DNA from: Hemicentrotus pulcherrimus
Taxonomy: Eukaryota > Echinodermata > Echinoidea > Camarodonta > Strongylocentrotidae
Assembly (NCBI GenBank): GCA_003118195.1
Contig: BEXV01000273.1
Location: 202,331-221,829, forward strand
Length of the DNA stretch: 19,499 nt
Direction of reading: 5' to 3'
In this document: positions 1 to 11,800 of the stretch, one piece after another
Layout of the letters: each line of letters starts with the position of its first letter
Position numbering within the stretch: the stretch's first letter is position 1
Translations under genes and position numbers: made by a program
Notes under the pieces: model-generated
The model's input: the letters and a program-made list of their open reading frames with translations, nothing else
The model's database searches: none
What the model was told of the DNA's origin: nothing

Positions 1-714
1 CATGGGAACCCCCCCCCCCCCCCCCCCCCCCCCCTCCAGTCTTTTCTAAGGTTGAGGGATTATGCCTTGTGTAATACACAAATAATGCATGCCCTAGAAT
101 TAACACATAGAAAAGGAAAAAAAATGGTATGCTTTTGAAAATCAAGGAGGCTACTTTGTGACATAGTGTGCGATGCAAAGACACTTCTTCAGCTAGAATT
201 GAGTCCTGCACAAGGTGCTAAATGTTTAATGAAAGTGTGGTATGAAGGAATGATGTACAAGGGAAGTAATACAGACCAGAGATAAAATAAGAGTAACATT
301 ACATTGAGCCTAGCCTATCCAATCCTGCATCACTAGACACAAGATTAAATTCTATGACAAAAGACGCCTTTCCAGTGAACATGAATGAACAGTATGTAAA
401 TGCAAGGTAACCACCGCAAGGTGCTGGACATTATATAAGTGTGAGGTGAAAATTTAAAGATAAAGGTCAAGAGAAATGGTGCAGAGTGGATGGGACAGGG
501 TTGACATTGAACCATCTTGTCCTGCATCACTAGACTTGAGGTCAAATTTTCTGAAAATAAGCCACCTTTTCACCGGACTTTGGAAAAGTCAGATTTTCTC
601 ACGAGTCCAAGGTTACCACAAGATGCTATATGATCATGAATGTGTGACATTAAGCACTAAGAACCAAGGGAAGTAATGCAGAATAGATGGGATAGGGTTG
701 ACATTGAAGTCTAC
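1..714 (-). other. TJP1: Intron after exon 21 (partial)
   Basis: No ZO exon is recognised here. It holds a 26-base poly-C run at 9-34 and a tandem array of about 198-bp units at about 212-747 (listed separately). Confidence 0.8.
9..34. repeat. Homopolymer C run (26 bases)
   Basis: Uninterrupted C from 9 to 34. Such runs often mark unstable length or sequencing/assembly weakness, so the exact count should not be trusted. Confidence 0.95.
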
Positions 715-747
715 CTTGTCCTGCATCACTAGACTTGAGGTTAAATT
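212..747. repeat. Degenerate ~198-bp tandem repeat overlapping the end of exon 21
   Basis: The motif CCTGCATCACTAGAC recurs at 324, 521 and 720 (spacing 197 and 199). Other parts recur in step: GGGAAGTAATGCAGA-like at 260 and 669, GGGTTGACATTGAA at 499 and 696, and AAGGTTACCACAAGATGCT-like at about 407 and 609. There are about 2.7 copies, diverged by substitutions. The rightmost copy ends inside exon 21 and includes its donor site; in the other copies the donor GT is lost. Confidence 0.85.
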
Positions 748-858
748 CCCAACCTTCTTGGGTGTTGGATGCAGAGTGAGGCAGCTTCAGCTCCACAGGC
801 TTCATGAACTTGAGACCGTGGGGGCCACACATCACCAGCGGGCTCAGCAACGTCTCTC
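715..858 (-). CDS. TJP1: ZO exon 21: second part of ZU5 (last exon in window)
   Basis: 144 nt, phase 1 to 1; acceptor TTGTCTGTGTAG, donor GTAGACTTCA. It encodes [20 protein letters not shown], then [18 protein letters not shown] and NLKSSDAGQ, aligned with LPHCASMTPDGWSFALKSSD of ZO-1. The next conserved piece (WQN ... and the protein C-terminus) is not found in 1-714, so it must lie beyond the left edge. Reading through the donor would end at a stop at 650-652 with no family likeness. The last ~30 nt of this exon are repeated twice to the left. Confidence 0.93.
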
Positions 859-3800
859 CTACACAGACAAACACAAGTAGCAAAGAAATGTATTACTAAA
901 ACATATTCGTCAGTTTCCATAGAGACGGATTACTATTCATTACAGAAATTGTAGAAGTATCAAAATAGACTGTAGAAGTGAATCGTAGGGTTCTTAAATT
1001 TCATGATTTTTCAAAAATTTTCAATCATAAAAAAAAAATATCCACAACCTCAAAGTCATGTAAAGTGCAAAAGTGTTTGAGAAACATCTTTTGGAATGGA
1101 AAAGAATCAGTTATTCTAGCCTAGAAATTGATTGCAATTGTTAATGACTTTTTCATATCTTTTGGCTATTTATATTTTCCAATGTCTTATCCAGGTATGA
1201 ATATAGCTTTTTTAAAATTTCAATGACTTTTACATGATTTCCATGACTGCAGTAACTCTGTTCATTTCAGACAGTCTCTCCAATTGGACAGACCTACCTT
1301 TGTTTTTGTCGAGTGGAGGCAGCATACTGGTATCTCTGCAGACCTTAAAGTAGAGCTCTTGGCTGCAACCCTCGGGGATGGCACCCTTAGGGATATGGAT
1401 GCTCACTCCGGTGGAAGGGGAGTTCAGGACACCTCCGTTGCTGTCGAAGGTTCCTCTGACAGTATCCACAACTTCTTGTCCCTCATCAGATTTTAAGGCT
1501 ACCTCACTGTGTACAAAAATTAGCAGAGCTCACAATTGATGAATCGTATCAAAATCAAATAACTTTGCAGTATTGTTGGTTATATGACATGACATTATTT
1601 GGTAGACTGGAGAAATAAATATGTAATTAATTATTTTCAAAGTTTATAAAATAATATGAAGTTCTTCAATGAAATATAAAAAAAGCCTTGGTAATGAGGG
1701 GAAAAAAAGAAAGTATGAAACTTAATAGGGAGAATATGAAGACAGCTTTGTATAGTCAATAAATAAACTTTACAGTCTTCTTTTTCAAAAGAGAAAAAAA
1801 TTACTATAGGTCTGTCATCATCAGCTTTGAGTTTGCCAAATAGCCTGCTTTTTTAACTAGCCCGATCACAAAATAGCCAGCTGATTTGCATCTTCATCAG
1901 CCCGCAGTTGCAATCAGCGGGCTATTTGGTTGTGAAAATATCCTGAGAAATCTTGGTCTTGTTTCCAAAACAGCACACTATTTGGGAAATAGCGGGCTAA
2001 TTTGCGCCTTTCATCATCTGACCGAAGTATGGAGTAAAGTCTCGATCCCACCACGCACGACAATTTTTGTGTTTGTAAATAAACTGTACACGTGTGTACG
2101 ATAACAGCACGGGTAAAATCTTAAATCTGCGCGCTGATCGTACCGTCAGTCTCTGAAATGCGCATACGCCAATCCCTGGTTTATTTTCCTAGCTAGTTTG
2201 CGATGAGCTTCACAGACTGTGAAGAAGCAATTCTGAAAATAGCTGGTTATTTGGCAAACTCGAGCTGATGAAAACAGGCTTTATGGGACCAGCTCAAGAG
2301 GTGTAATACAGTAAAATGACCACCTCCATGGAAAGACTGCCTACCAGTTTATATAACAACAATATTTTTTGTTTCCCTTGAAGAATGTTTCTCTTTGCAA
2401 CATGTACATATTGACCACCTGCTTTAATGTAAAAACCACATTTCTTGACTCCCTTCACCAGTCTTTACATGTATATACAGGTTTTAATGTAACTGAGAAA
2501 GAATGAGCACTTACTCCACTGGGATGGGTTTGAATGCTGGCTTCTTTTTGTCATAGCTGTTTTGTGGAGGGTAGATGCCTGACCTCTCCTGGTACTGCCT
2601 GCCTGGTGACTGCGATCTCTTCTTGGTCCTTTCTCTGTGAGCCTGGTAGGACTCCCTATCATACGGTGATCCTGGTGCTTTGGGTGGTGCATTGGGCTCG
2701 GAAGTATTAAAGAAGTTCTCTCTTGCCTTTTTACTGTCCAGGTAGGCATTTCCCGTTTGTCCCGTTGTTGGTGGTTTGGGCGCCCGCACTGGCCTGATTT
2801 GAGAGGGCCCTTTAGTGGCGCTTGACCATCCACGTGGGCTATCGCTGCGCTTGATCAGATTTGCCATTTTTGCAAGCTGGTTGCGGTATGCATCAGCAGA
2901 CACCTCATCCTCTGACTTGTCACCACCAAGGTCCACTTTCTTGACCTCTGCGTTGACGAATCCTGACCCAACCGTAATGGTGTGTACCTCAGTTTCTGTT
3001 TTCGTCTCCCATCTTGAGCTGCTGGTAGCTGGTGTAGAGGTCTGGAACGCAGGCTGCGCAAGTGGTGGTGGTGGTTCTACCTGTGCAGGTAGGTCCCACC
3101 CTTGTGGACTGGCCCTTGGACTTGGCTTACTCTGCTGCACCTCGCTGTGGTCCCATCCTAGAGGACTAACATGTGGACTAGGTTTGCTCTTTTGCACCTG
3201 ACTGTATACAGGCTCCACTGGCTTTGGAGGGGGTAATTCTGGTTTGGGTGGTGGGGGTAACTCCTCTTCTTCTGGTGGGGGAGGAGGAGGGCGTGCAGGG
3301 GGCAATGAGCGGGTTGGTTCCTGGAAGTCTGGGATCTCCCAGCTAGGTGCAGAAATATCCACTGCGGGCTCTGCTGGGCGAGCTACTGATGATCTCTTTG
3401 GACGTGAAACTTCTGCTGAGTAAGACAGCTCTAATTCAGGACGAGCTTCAGGCTTGGACATAGGGGTATTTGGTGTCCTCTTTGGGCGGGATGGTTCTGA
3501 ACGACGAGTTTCTGGGGTCTGCTTTGGAGTTGCAGCTACTCTCCTGGGACGAGATGCAGGCTCCGCTGGACGGGTCTCTTCTGGCTTAGGTTCTGAAAAA
3601 ATGAAGTAATACAAAAAATGAGATATGTGTGTAAATATATATATATATATTCATATTAACAAAAATACATTTAGAAAGTACTTGCATGCAAATAGAACTA
3701 AAAAGATCTCTAAATGTCCTAAATATTGTTTTGTATAAATCTTTATAAAAAAATTGAATATGGTTATTCATGTATAATTGTATTTGTTTTGTTTTTTATT

Positions 3801-6800
3801 GTATTTTTTTTCCTGTACTTGCGATATATATTTGTTCATGCTTTATACATGTTTTAAAAATGGAGGTGTGGAAATTCAATTAAATTCAATTTAAGTTTAA
3901 GTCATCAATGATTATAAGCACACTAACAAGAATTAAACCAAGTTGCTGATCAGAAGAACAGTGAATTAATATTGCAAGTTTCAAGGGGGAAAAAACGTTT
4001 TATAATACTTACCCATTCGTGCAGGAGGTGGAGGACCCTCATCTTCATCATCATCATCACTGTCTTCTGGCCCGAATGTTGTCTCCAGGACTGGAGTCTT
4101 GGGTGCTGCTGGCAGAAGATCTGATTCCTCATAGCCAGAGTAAGGAGGTTGAATGGCATCAAGGTCTGTCTCGATGGGTGCCGAATGTTGGACCAGAGAG
4201 ACTACAGGCTGGATGGGCTTGGCCCTGGGCTGGGGCTGTGGTCTGAATGCAGAAGGAGGAGGGGCTGATTCGACTTCTAAGTCAAGCGAGGCACTGATAG
4301 GTTCTGGCTCCATGTGGCCATTGACGCTGACATCACCATCAATACCAAAGGACTTGAACTCATCAGCAAGGGTGCTGAGATTGATGGTATCACTCGGAGC
4401 GCTCAGGTCATCCTGGCCTTGTGACTTGCCCCTTGAGTTGAGGGCTTCCTCTGCAATCTCCCTGGCCTCATCTCGGCGACGGTGCTGGTCTTTTTTTGAA
4501 GGGCGCTGCTCAGGCTCGAAGGATGTCCCCATCCTCTCCCGCTCAAGAGTGTTCCGTTTGTTCATCTCCTCTTCCATTCTTTCCCTCTCTGCTCTTTCCT
4601 GCTCTCTCCTCTCCTCTTCGGCTTCCTCCCTTTCAATCTCCCTGGCTTCTTCTCTCCTATCCCGAGATCTGGAGCGGGAGCGGGACATGCTGCGCCTCAG
4701 AGATGACCAGATACTCTCCTTCTTCTTTGAACGGGATCGAGATTTACGTCTGCGGTCAAAGCTTGAAGGAAATTCTTCCTCATCTGAGGAGTATCTCTTG
4801 GGAGGTGGGTCTGTCCTAGGAAGGGTCTGAAAAAATAGAAAACAAACATATATATTGCAAGGGTTGTGACTACTATGCAAAATCAAACAGGTGCTTACAA
4901 TCTCCATCAAATTTGTGGCATAAGTTAATAAAATAAAAAAGAAATTGGTGAACCATTTACAGAACACAGACATGAAGACCCTTAGAAACAGAAATGTGTC
5001 TTTTTAATTTATTTATCTTGTCTTCCTTTTTCGCATATGTTTGTTGTGTTTGTACAAGTTTACAACATATGTAATAATAATAATAATAATATTGGATACT
5101 TCTATAATGCTCATATAAACCAGTAAGGTGTTCAAGGCTCTCCAATATCACAACATTCAAGAATTCCTTTCTACCAGGTACCTATGTAACACCTGTGTGG
5201 AGAGTGGTTACTTTAAATAGAGCGAATACTTACAGCTTTGACTTCTTTCTCACTGAAGTTGAATGAGCTCTCTGAGGCGGCGCCAGGGGTTGCTGAGGTG
5301 TTTGCCGTCATCGTGGGAGAAAGCTGCTCGATGTCAGAGTCAATAGTGCTATTGGCATGGGAGTCAGGGAAGATGGATTCTGCATCGGTATCATAGTCAG
5401 CTGGTAGGATGATGGGGCCCACCAGAGGTAGGTGACTCTCATCTGCCTCAGGTTCCTCATACTGTACAAAAGATGAGAGAAATTTGAAGTACTGAAAACG
5501 AAACACGTTGGAAAGGCAGAGGCAGATGTCTTTACTTTGAAACCCTCAACAAGACTTTTGGAAAACTCAATAAATACTCCAATGAAAGAAAAAAATAATA
5601 GTAATATAATTTTGTTTAAATTCTGTGGTATTTCCAAAAAAAGCTCCTGCTGAAGAATAGAAAATTAAGTTATCTCCAACCAGGTAGTGACATATTACAA
5701 AAAAATCATTCTGGAAAATGGCTTTTGATAAACTGTCCGGTCATGGTATTCAACAGTGTATTTGATGTATTTGATATGCATTTGATATACAAAAAGGAGG
5801 AGGGAAAACAATGTAAAAGTGGCCCCCTCTATTGGTTTGACATGATGAAGGAATTAGTGCAAGATGGAAGGAAAAGAGGTGCCTACCTTGGTCTCAGACA
5901 TCCAGATTTCTTTCCTCTCTTGTATCCTGATAGCATCTTTCACATTCTGGATCCACTGGCTATCAGTGGTCAAAGGGATCATAGCTGAAATATATAACAA
6001 CCACAAACAGAAGTTTAAATACCATGGATAATTGTGCACACCTTGTTATTCAACTGAAGCCAAAGATGGAACACTTGTACAAATGTGTTTGGATAAATAC
6101 TGGTTACAGCTCATAGGTGACTAAATTAAGGGCATGGTGGTTATACATGAGGCCAAAAAACATGTTTAGGAGGAGGCCCTTTTCTTTTTTTTTTTTTTAT
6201 AAAATGGCTGCTCAAAATGGCCGCTCGATACATTTTCATTGACATTCAAGCTATTTTTAAGATGGCCGCCGACATTTCCTTATTTTTTAAAATCAGAAAT
6301 AGATCCATTTTAGCAGTGTTTTTCATGTTTTTTTTTCTTTTAACAAAAAAGAAAAATAGGAAGCAGGAAGTGGGCGGGGACGCTAAACATGAATATATAT
6401 TTTTAATAGCCTAAGAAGAGATGTGCAAAGGCCTTTTTGAGAGTCAGGCTAGTCTTGTATAGCTTCCGAAAAAGAAGCGGGCGGGGATGCTTAACATGAA
6501 TATATTTTTTAATGGCCTAAGAAGAGATGTGCAAAGGCCTTTTTGAGAGTCAGGCTAGTCTTGTATAGCTTCTTGGAGCCTTTGTTTTCTCTGAACTCTT
6601 GTAGTGTCCCTTGATCTCTTTTACCAAGGATAATCACTGCCTAACTTGACGTTTTCAATCAACAAAAACTCTCATCAACATGAACTGTAACATAGCTTAC
6701 AGAATACCATCCTTGGATCTATATCATTTCACTTCTTTTATCCTTAAGAACAGTAAAAAGCTGCTTCTGATTGTGCCCATTTTGCAACTTTTTCCTATAA

Positions 6801-8791
6801 CCAAAGCCGTGCATACTTCAGTGGTGACCGAGATCAGTGTAGTGATCATACCTGTGAAGAGATGTGCAAAGGCCTTCTTGAGGGTAAGGCTAGTCTTGTA
6901 GAGCTTCTTGGAGCCCTTGTTCTGCTCTGGACTCATGTACTGTCCTCTGATATCCTTGACCTGGGAGCGAGAGTCTGCATTCAGGAAGATGACGATGGGG
7001 TAGTACTGCATCAGGTTCAGCTGCTCAACTGCAAATGGCGTCACATCAAGCAGACAGTGTTTACCCTGCATGGGAAGAAAGGAACAGTGAGAATATCAAA
7101 TGATAAGGGGTTCTGCCAAGGGTTTATAAAGGCACACATTAATTAAAAAAATTATGGTAAATACAACTATCTCATCTGGAAATTGACTGCTAAGCAAATG
7201 TTGCCAGAGCATGTGCTGAAGAGCAGATTAATACATACCTTGTCAATGCAGTCTTTGATTGAACCAATCTTGACCATGCCTTGTGGGTTTATCTTTAGCT
7301 GTTCCCCTGGGTGACTGTCAAATGTGTGCTCTGTAACTGAAAAAGATCAAACATAAATTAATAACACATCAAACTTCGATATCTCGAGACAAAAATACAC
7401 AAAGAGCATTTCCAGCATGGCTTGTCGATTAATTTAATATCCAAATAACACATGTTAACTCGTCTTTGGATGCTCCCCAGGGCTGGGTGCCTCTCAATTA
7501 TGATGCTCTGTGACTGCAGGCAAAATGAGACCAAACGTACCTTAACAATACTTTGATAACTCAACGATACAAGTGATACAGAAACAAAAGATCCGATCTA
7601 CTTACGAGGATTCTCAAATTTATCAGGGAGAGCATCCTTGAGATGGTCTCGGGCAATGTCCGCAAGAGGTCCAAAGATAACCACAGGCCTGGCAAAACCA
7701 ACTGTGGACAAAAGAAAATGTTTATAGCCATCATTTATTTCAATAGACAAAAAAACAATTCATCTGCATAAACCAAATAATAATAATATAATGATATGTA
7801 AATCAAATTCACAGAATCTAAATAAACAAGATGTTGTACTACACATGCTCTGGTTACAATTATTCCTAGAGTCTATTCTCTACACTAACTGCAACCCTGG
7901 ACCAACACTGCAATTAACCCTAACCCAAATCCTAAACCTAACCTAAAACCCAACTACAATCCTGCTGCATCTTGGACAAAATGAAGTTGGAAGCCACTGT
8001 CTTTGCTGCTCTCTTTGATGCGGCGATATATATACCTCACCATCCCATTCAAATATCACAGCGCAAATGAAAGATTTCAAGTTAAATAGACAAGTTTAGA
8101 CAAGTTCAGTATGTTCATTTCCTATGCAAAACAATGTGGAGAGAAAAGTGTAATCTATTCTTACCTCTTCCTAGAGTGACTCTCTCATAGGCAGGGAATT
8201 TACCTGGTGTTCCAGCTAGAAAAAGGAAAAAATTAAATATTGTTAGTTTGAAAAATATGTGTGTCTGACTGATAGATAGATAAATTGTTAAATGAACTAT
8301 TGTAGTTCTTTGAAAATCAAATCTTGATTTTGCACATGTAACATTGTTAGGAATTTAAAAATATCTAATTCTGTTACTTGAAAATGGTATAAACATGCAA
8401 GGTATAATTTTAAAATATGGCTCTGAGAGTCTCAAGTCATAAAACCTTTGGGAAATATTTGAAAACTTGAGTAACGGTCTCTATTTAAAAGGTCTCATAG
8501 ACGCGATATTATACAAAATCGTGGTTTGCGTTGAACTTACAGCTTTTCAGTCTAAACAATGGTAGTTTTCAGGGTTTTTGAGTACTAATACATGTACCCA
8601 TACATATGTTTCATTTAGTTTGAGAATTTTTTAGATCGGCTATTCGCAAAGCTAGCCAATCACTTTAAACCTTCATGTGCATACATTGTATGTGGGTAAG
8701 CCTGAATCCAATGACAGGGGTAATAATTTACATATCTGTAAAGTGCTTTGAGAGGGCCTTCGGACCCGAAAGGCGCTATATAAGAACTAGC

Positions 8792-8825
<34 letters not shown>

Positions 8826-11800
8826 GTACATGGTAAGAAGAAATTCTCTCTGCTTTCATTGTTATATATTACTTGAGACAAGTTTGGATACAAAGTGACA
8901 AAAAGGATGTCAGATGCCATATCAAAATCTTGAAAAAAATTCTTAACCCATACTAGAAATTACAAGTACAAAAATACAATTACAGAAATTAAAGAAAATT
9001 GGGCTTACCAAAGACAACCTCATCATAATCATCCTCAATCTCGATTCGAACAGCAGAACTCTTGATCTTCTTGATGATGGCTCTATTACCCCTCCTCTTG
9101 AAGAACTCTTTCCTAGTACCACTGGTGTTAAGAATTTTGACCGTCTCCACCGACTGCTGAGCCATGTTACTCTGAGTTGCTCTATGTACACAAAAAAAGT
9201 ACCGGTAATAATGAATTTAAAACAAAATGTAGTTTACTTTATAATCGCAACTACTGGAACGCAGTATCATTATTTTGTCATACAAATAGGTTATTATATC
9301 TTTTGAATGCATGTAGTCAAATATATACTAAATATTTACTCATTTATTATAATAGTCTTGAAAAGGTAAGAGGGAAGCAAAATACAATTGATGCAAATTT
9401 GAGAAGACAAAGAGGGTCCATTTAACGTTCTGTTGATTTGTTTGCAGAACCACATCCTGGCCACAACAATGAACCACCACCAGATTGACAATAGACCAAA
9501 CAAAATATAAATGCATTACCCTGAATGACAAATCATCTGTAGGTTTGAAGTCAATTTTGGAGTTTGAATATAGCAGTGTAACTTAGGTACAAATTAATAT
9601 TCAATTTGTATCTTTACCTGCTGTTGTTTGGAATGAGTCCCCTCTCTGTTGCAATGTTATTCCTATCCAATCTGATGGCATACCAGTAACCCATAGCACC
9701 CTCTGGGAAGGTGTCTACCGTTCTGAAGACCGTACCACGGGGGAACTTCAACTCCTCACCTACTGGGTTCTCATAGGCAAAATGTGCTCTGGAAAACAAG
9801 AGCAAGAATATGAATTCATTTGGGATCATTAAAAGAAGAGGACTGGTAGTCTTCACAAGAAAATTGATCTCTGAAAAAACAAAATTCTTACTTGTCAAAT
9901 TTGGATAAAATATGACAATTTCAAAAAGTAATGACAGGAAGAAGAAGAAGGATAGCAGTAGTTATGATAATTTAGAGAAGATTAAAAGAGAAAAAGTTTG
10001 TTTTCCAAACATTTTTTTTTTTCTTTCTCTTTTATATTGGTTTATCCATAGCATGCACTACTACTGAAATAAAACAGTCTGGATTTGCATACTTAACACA
10101 TATGGACTACCTACTTTCCTACAGAAAATGATACCACAATTAATTATATTCACAAGATATCACGCATAAAATCATTTTGTGGGAGTTAGAAGGGCATTAT
10201 CTTAAATTAACTGACACAGAGTTAATGCCTTTCTGGCTCTGAGCAGATGGGACAGAAGTTAATAATAATAATAACAAGGAGATAACACAGATTCTTACTT
10301 GATGTAGAACTTGTCTCCTCTCCCTGATTCCATGACCTTTCTGAAAGCTATAGAAAGAAAATAAACATGTAACATGGTTAAGATATTTATATCTATTTTT
10401 TTTTTAATGCAGCGCTCAAATATTTCAAGTACTATTATTTTCAGACAAACAGAATCTTGAGTTTAATTCTTTCACAGATATTTTGGACCAGAACCTACAA
10501 AATGAAATAGAGGTAAGTTTGTGCTAGTCTAGCTGATTATTTTCTTCAAGTAAAATAAGAGAATCAACTGAGAGGGAACAGAAGAGGTACAAATAAGCCA
10601 TTGGTTGCAGGTTGAACCACAGTTTTGGCTTGACCTAGATGGTGATGTTTGACCTGATATCTTTGCCTCATCTTGGGTTTTAAGTTAAATAATACTTGTC
10701 CAGTGGTTGATGACTAACCTGACCTGCTGTGTCTGACCTCTAGCTTAATGAAATCAGGTAATGTGAGAAGGAGGAGAGCCACCTCTTCCTTTGTCAAACC
10801 TTGGAGATAGATTTCCTCGTTTACCTGGAGAGGGAAGAGATACAGAATTAGGAATACTCAGAACCAAAGACAAAAGATGATAATTCCAATGTTTCTCACC
10901 TAAATGACAATGGGAATTTAACAAATCCAATTCATTGTAGGTAGTTTGACGGTCTGTTCCAAAGATCATCATTTCAAAACAACAACAATATATGCAGTTA
11001 CCTAGAATTTCAATTGGAGTACATATGCCAAATAAACATTTACATGTTGTTCCACAGTACACTTGCTGTGTTTTGTTGATGCAGTAATATGGTACGAATT
11101 TCTATCTCATCCAATAAATTAGGGTAAATTCCACTTTGTTTGAATTACAAATTTAGGATTGGCACTATACAGATCAAGAATAAAATTGTATTAACAATAA
11201 AGTGCATGAATAAATCAGATTTAAACATGAACAGAATTTATATATTTTTAATGACAACTATATACCACCATGTCAAAGTAAGGATGGAAATGATCAAGAT
11301 AGGTGAGAGAGTGAGACACTTACACATGTGATCCTGTCTGCAATGGCTATTCCAGAGCTTTCTGCAGGGCTACCTGGTTTAATACCAGCCACATAGATTC
11401 CCACCTCGTTACCTCCGATCAGCTTGATACCCACACTGCCTCCCTTGTTGAAGCTCACCACATGGGCATCTCCTTCTGGGTCAACGGGAATGCTGGGAAG
11501 GATAAAAGTACAGGCAATCAAGCTTTGCTCAGATATACCACAGCGTACAAGAAGCCAAATTTAAAAAACATGTAAATGAATGACAATTGCACGCAACCAA
11601 GGTCTTATTTACTGAGCTCTGTGTTATTATTATATATAAGTTATTTAAATGAAATACAGAATAAAATTGGTTTAGATTGTGTAAGATGTCATAAATCCTT
11701 AGTAACATCATAACTGCTTCATACGCAAACATATGTACACTTTTTCTGAGAACTAGAAAAAAATATGCGTATAGACCATACTTTATGATATGGATGACTT

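Larger units (their letters stand above)
5985..6851 (-). other. TJP1: Intron between exons 15 and 16
   Basis: 867 bp. It holds a cluster of ATGGCCGC motifs (6201-6269) and two decayed copies of the end of exon 15 (6367-6640). Confidence 0.85.

Noticed and set aside
650..714. Reading exon 21 through to the stop at 650-652 as the true C-terminus
   Set aside because: The family continues ZU5 after the KSSD motif with a conserved tail, a GT donor is in the right phase at 713-714, and the read-through residues lie in the tandem repeat and look like nothing in ZO proteins.
212..747. CRISPR-like array
   Set aside because: Units of ~198 bp diverge throughout with no constant repeat and variable spacer layout, and the host is eukaryotic.
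2815..3201. Plus-strand open frame of 128 codons
   Set aside because: Shadow of the proline-rich exon 19; no recognisable domain.
4153..4830. Plus-strand open frame of 225 codons, rich in Ser and Leu
   Set aside because: It is the mirror of the low-complexity Glu/Arg/Ser exon 18 on the minus strand, which has splice sites, phase continuity and domain context.
6217..6414. Plus-strand open frame of 65 codons starting at an ATGGCCGC motif
   Set aside because: Low-complexity Phe/Lys content and it runs into the exon 15 fossil; no support for translation.
7912..7952. Telomere-like CCTAACCC stretch
   Set aside because: Only a few imperfect units in the middle of an intron; too short and irregular to be an interstitial telomere with confidence.
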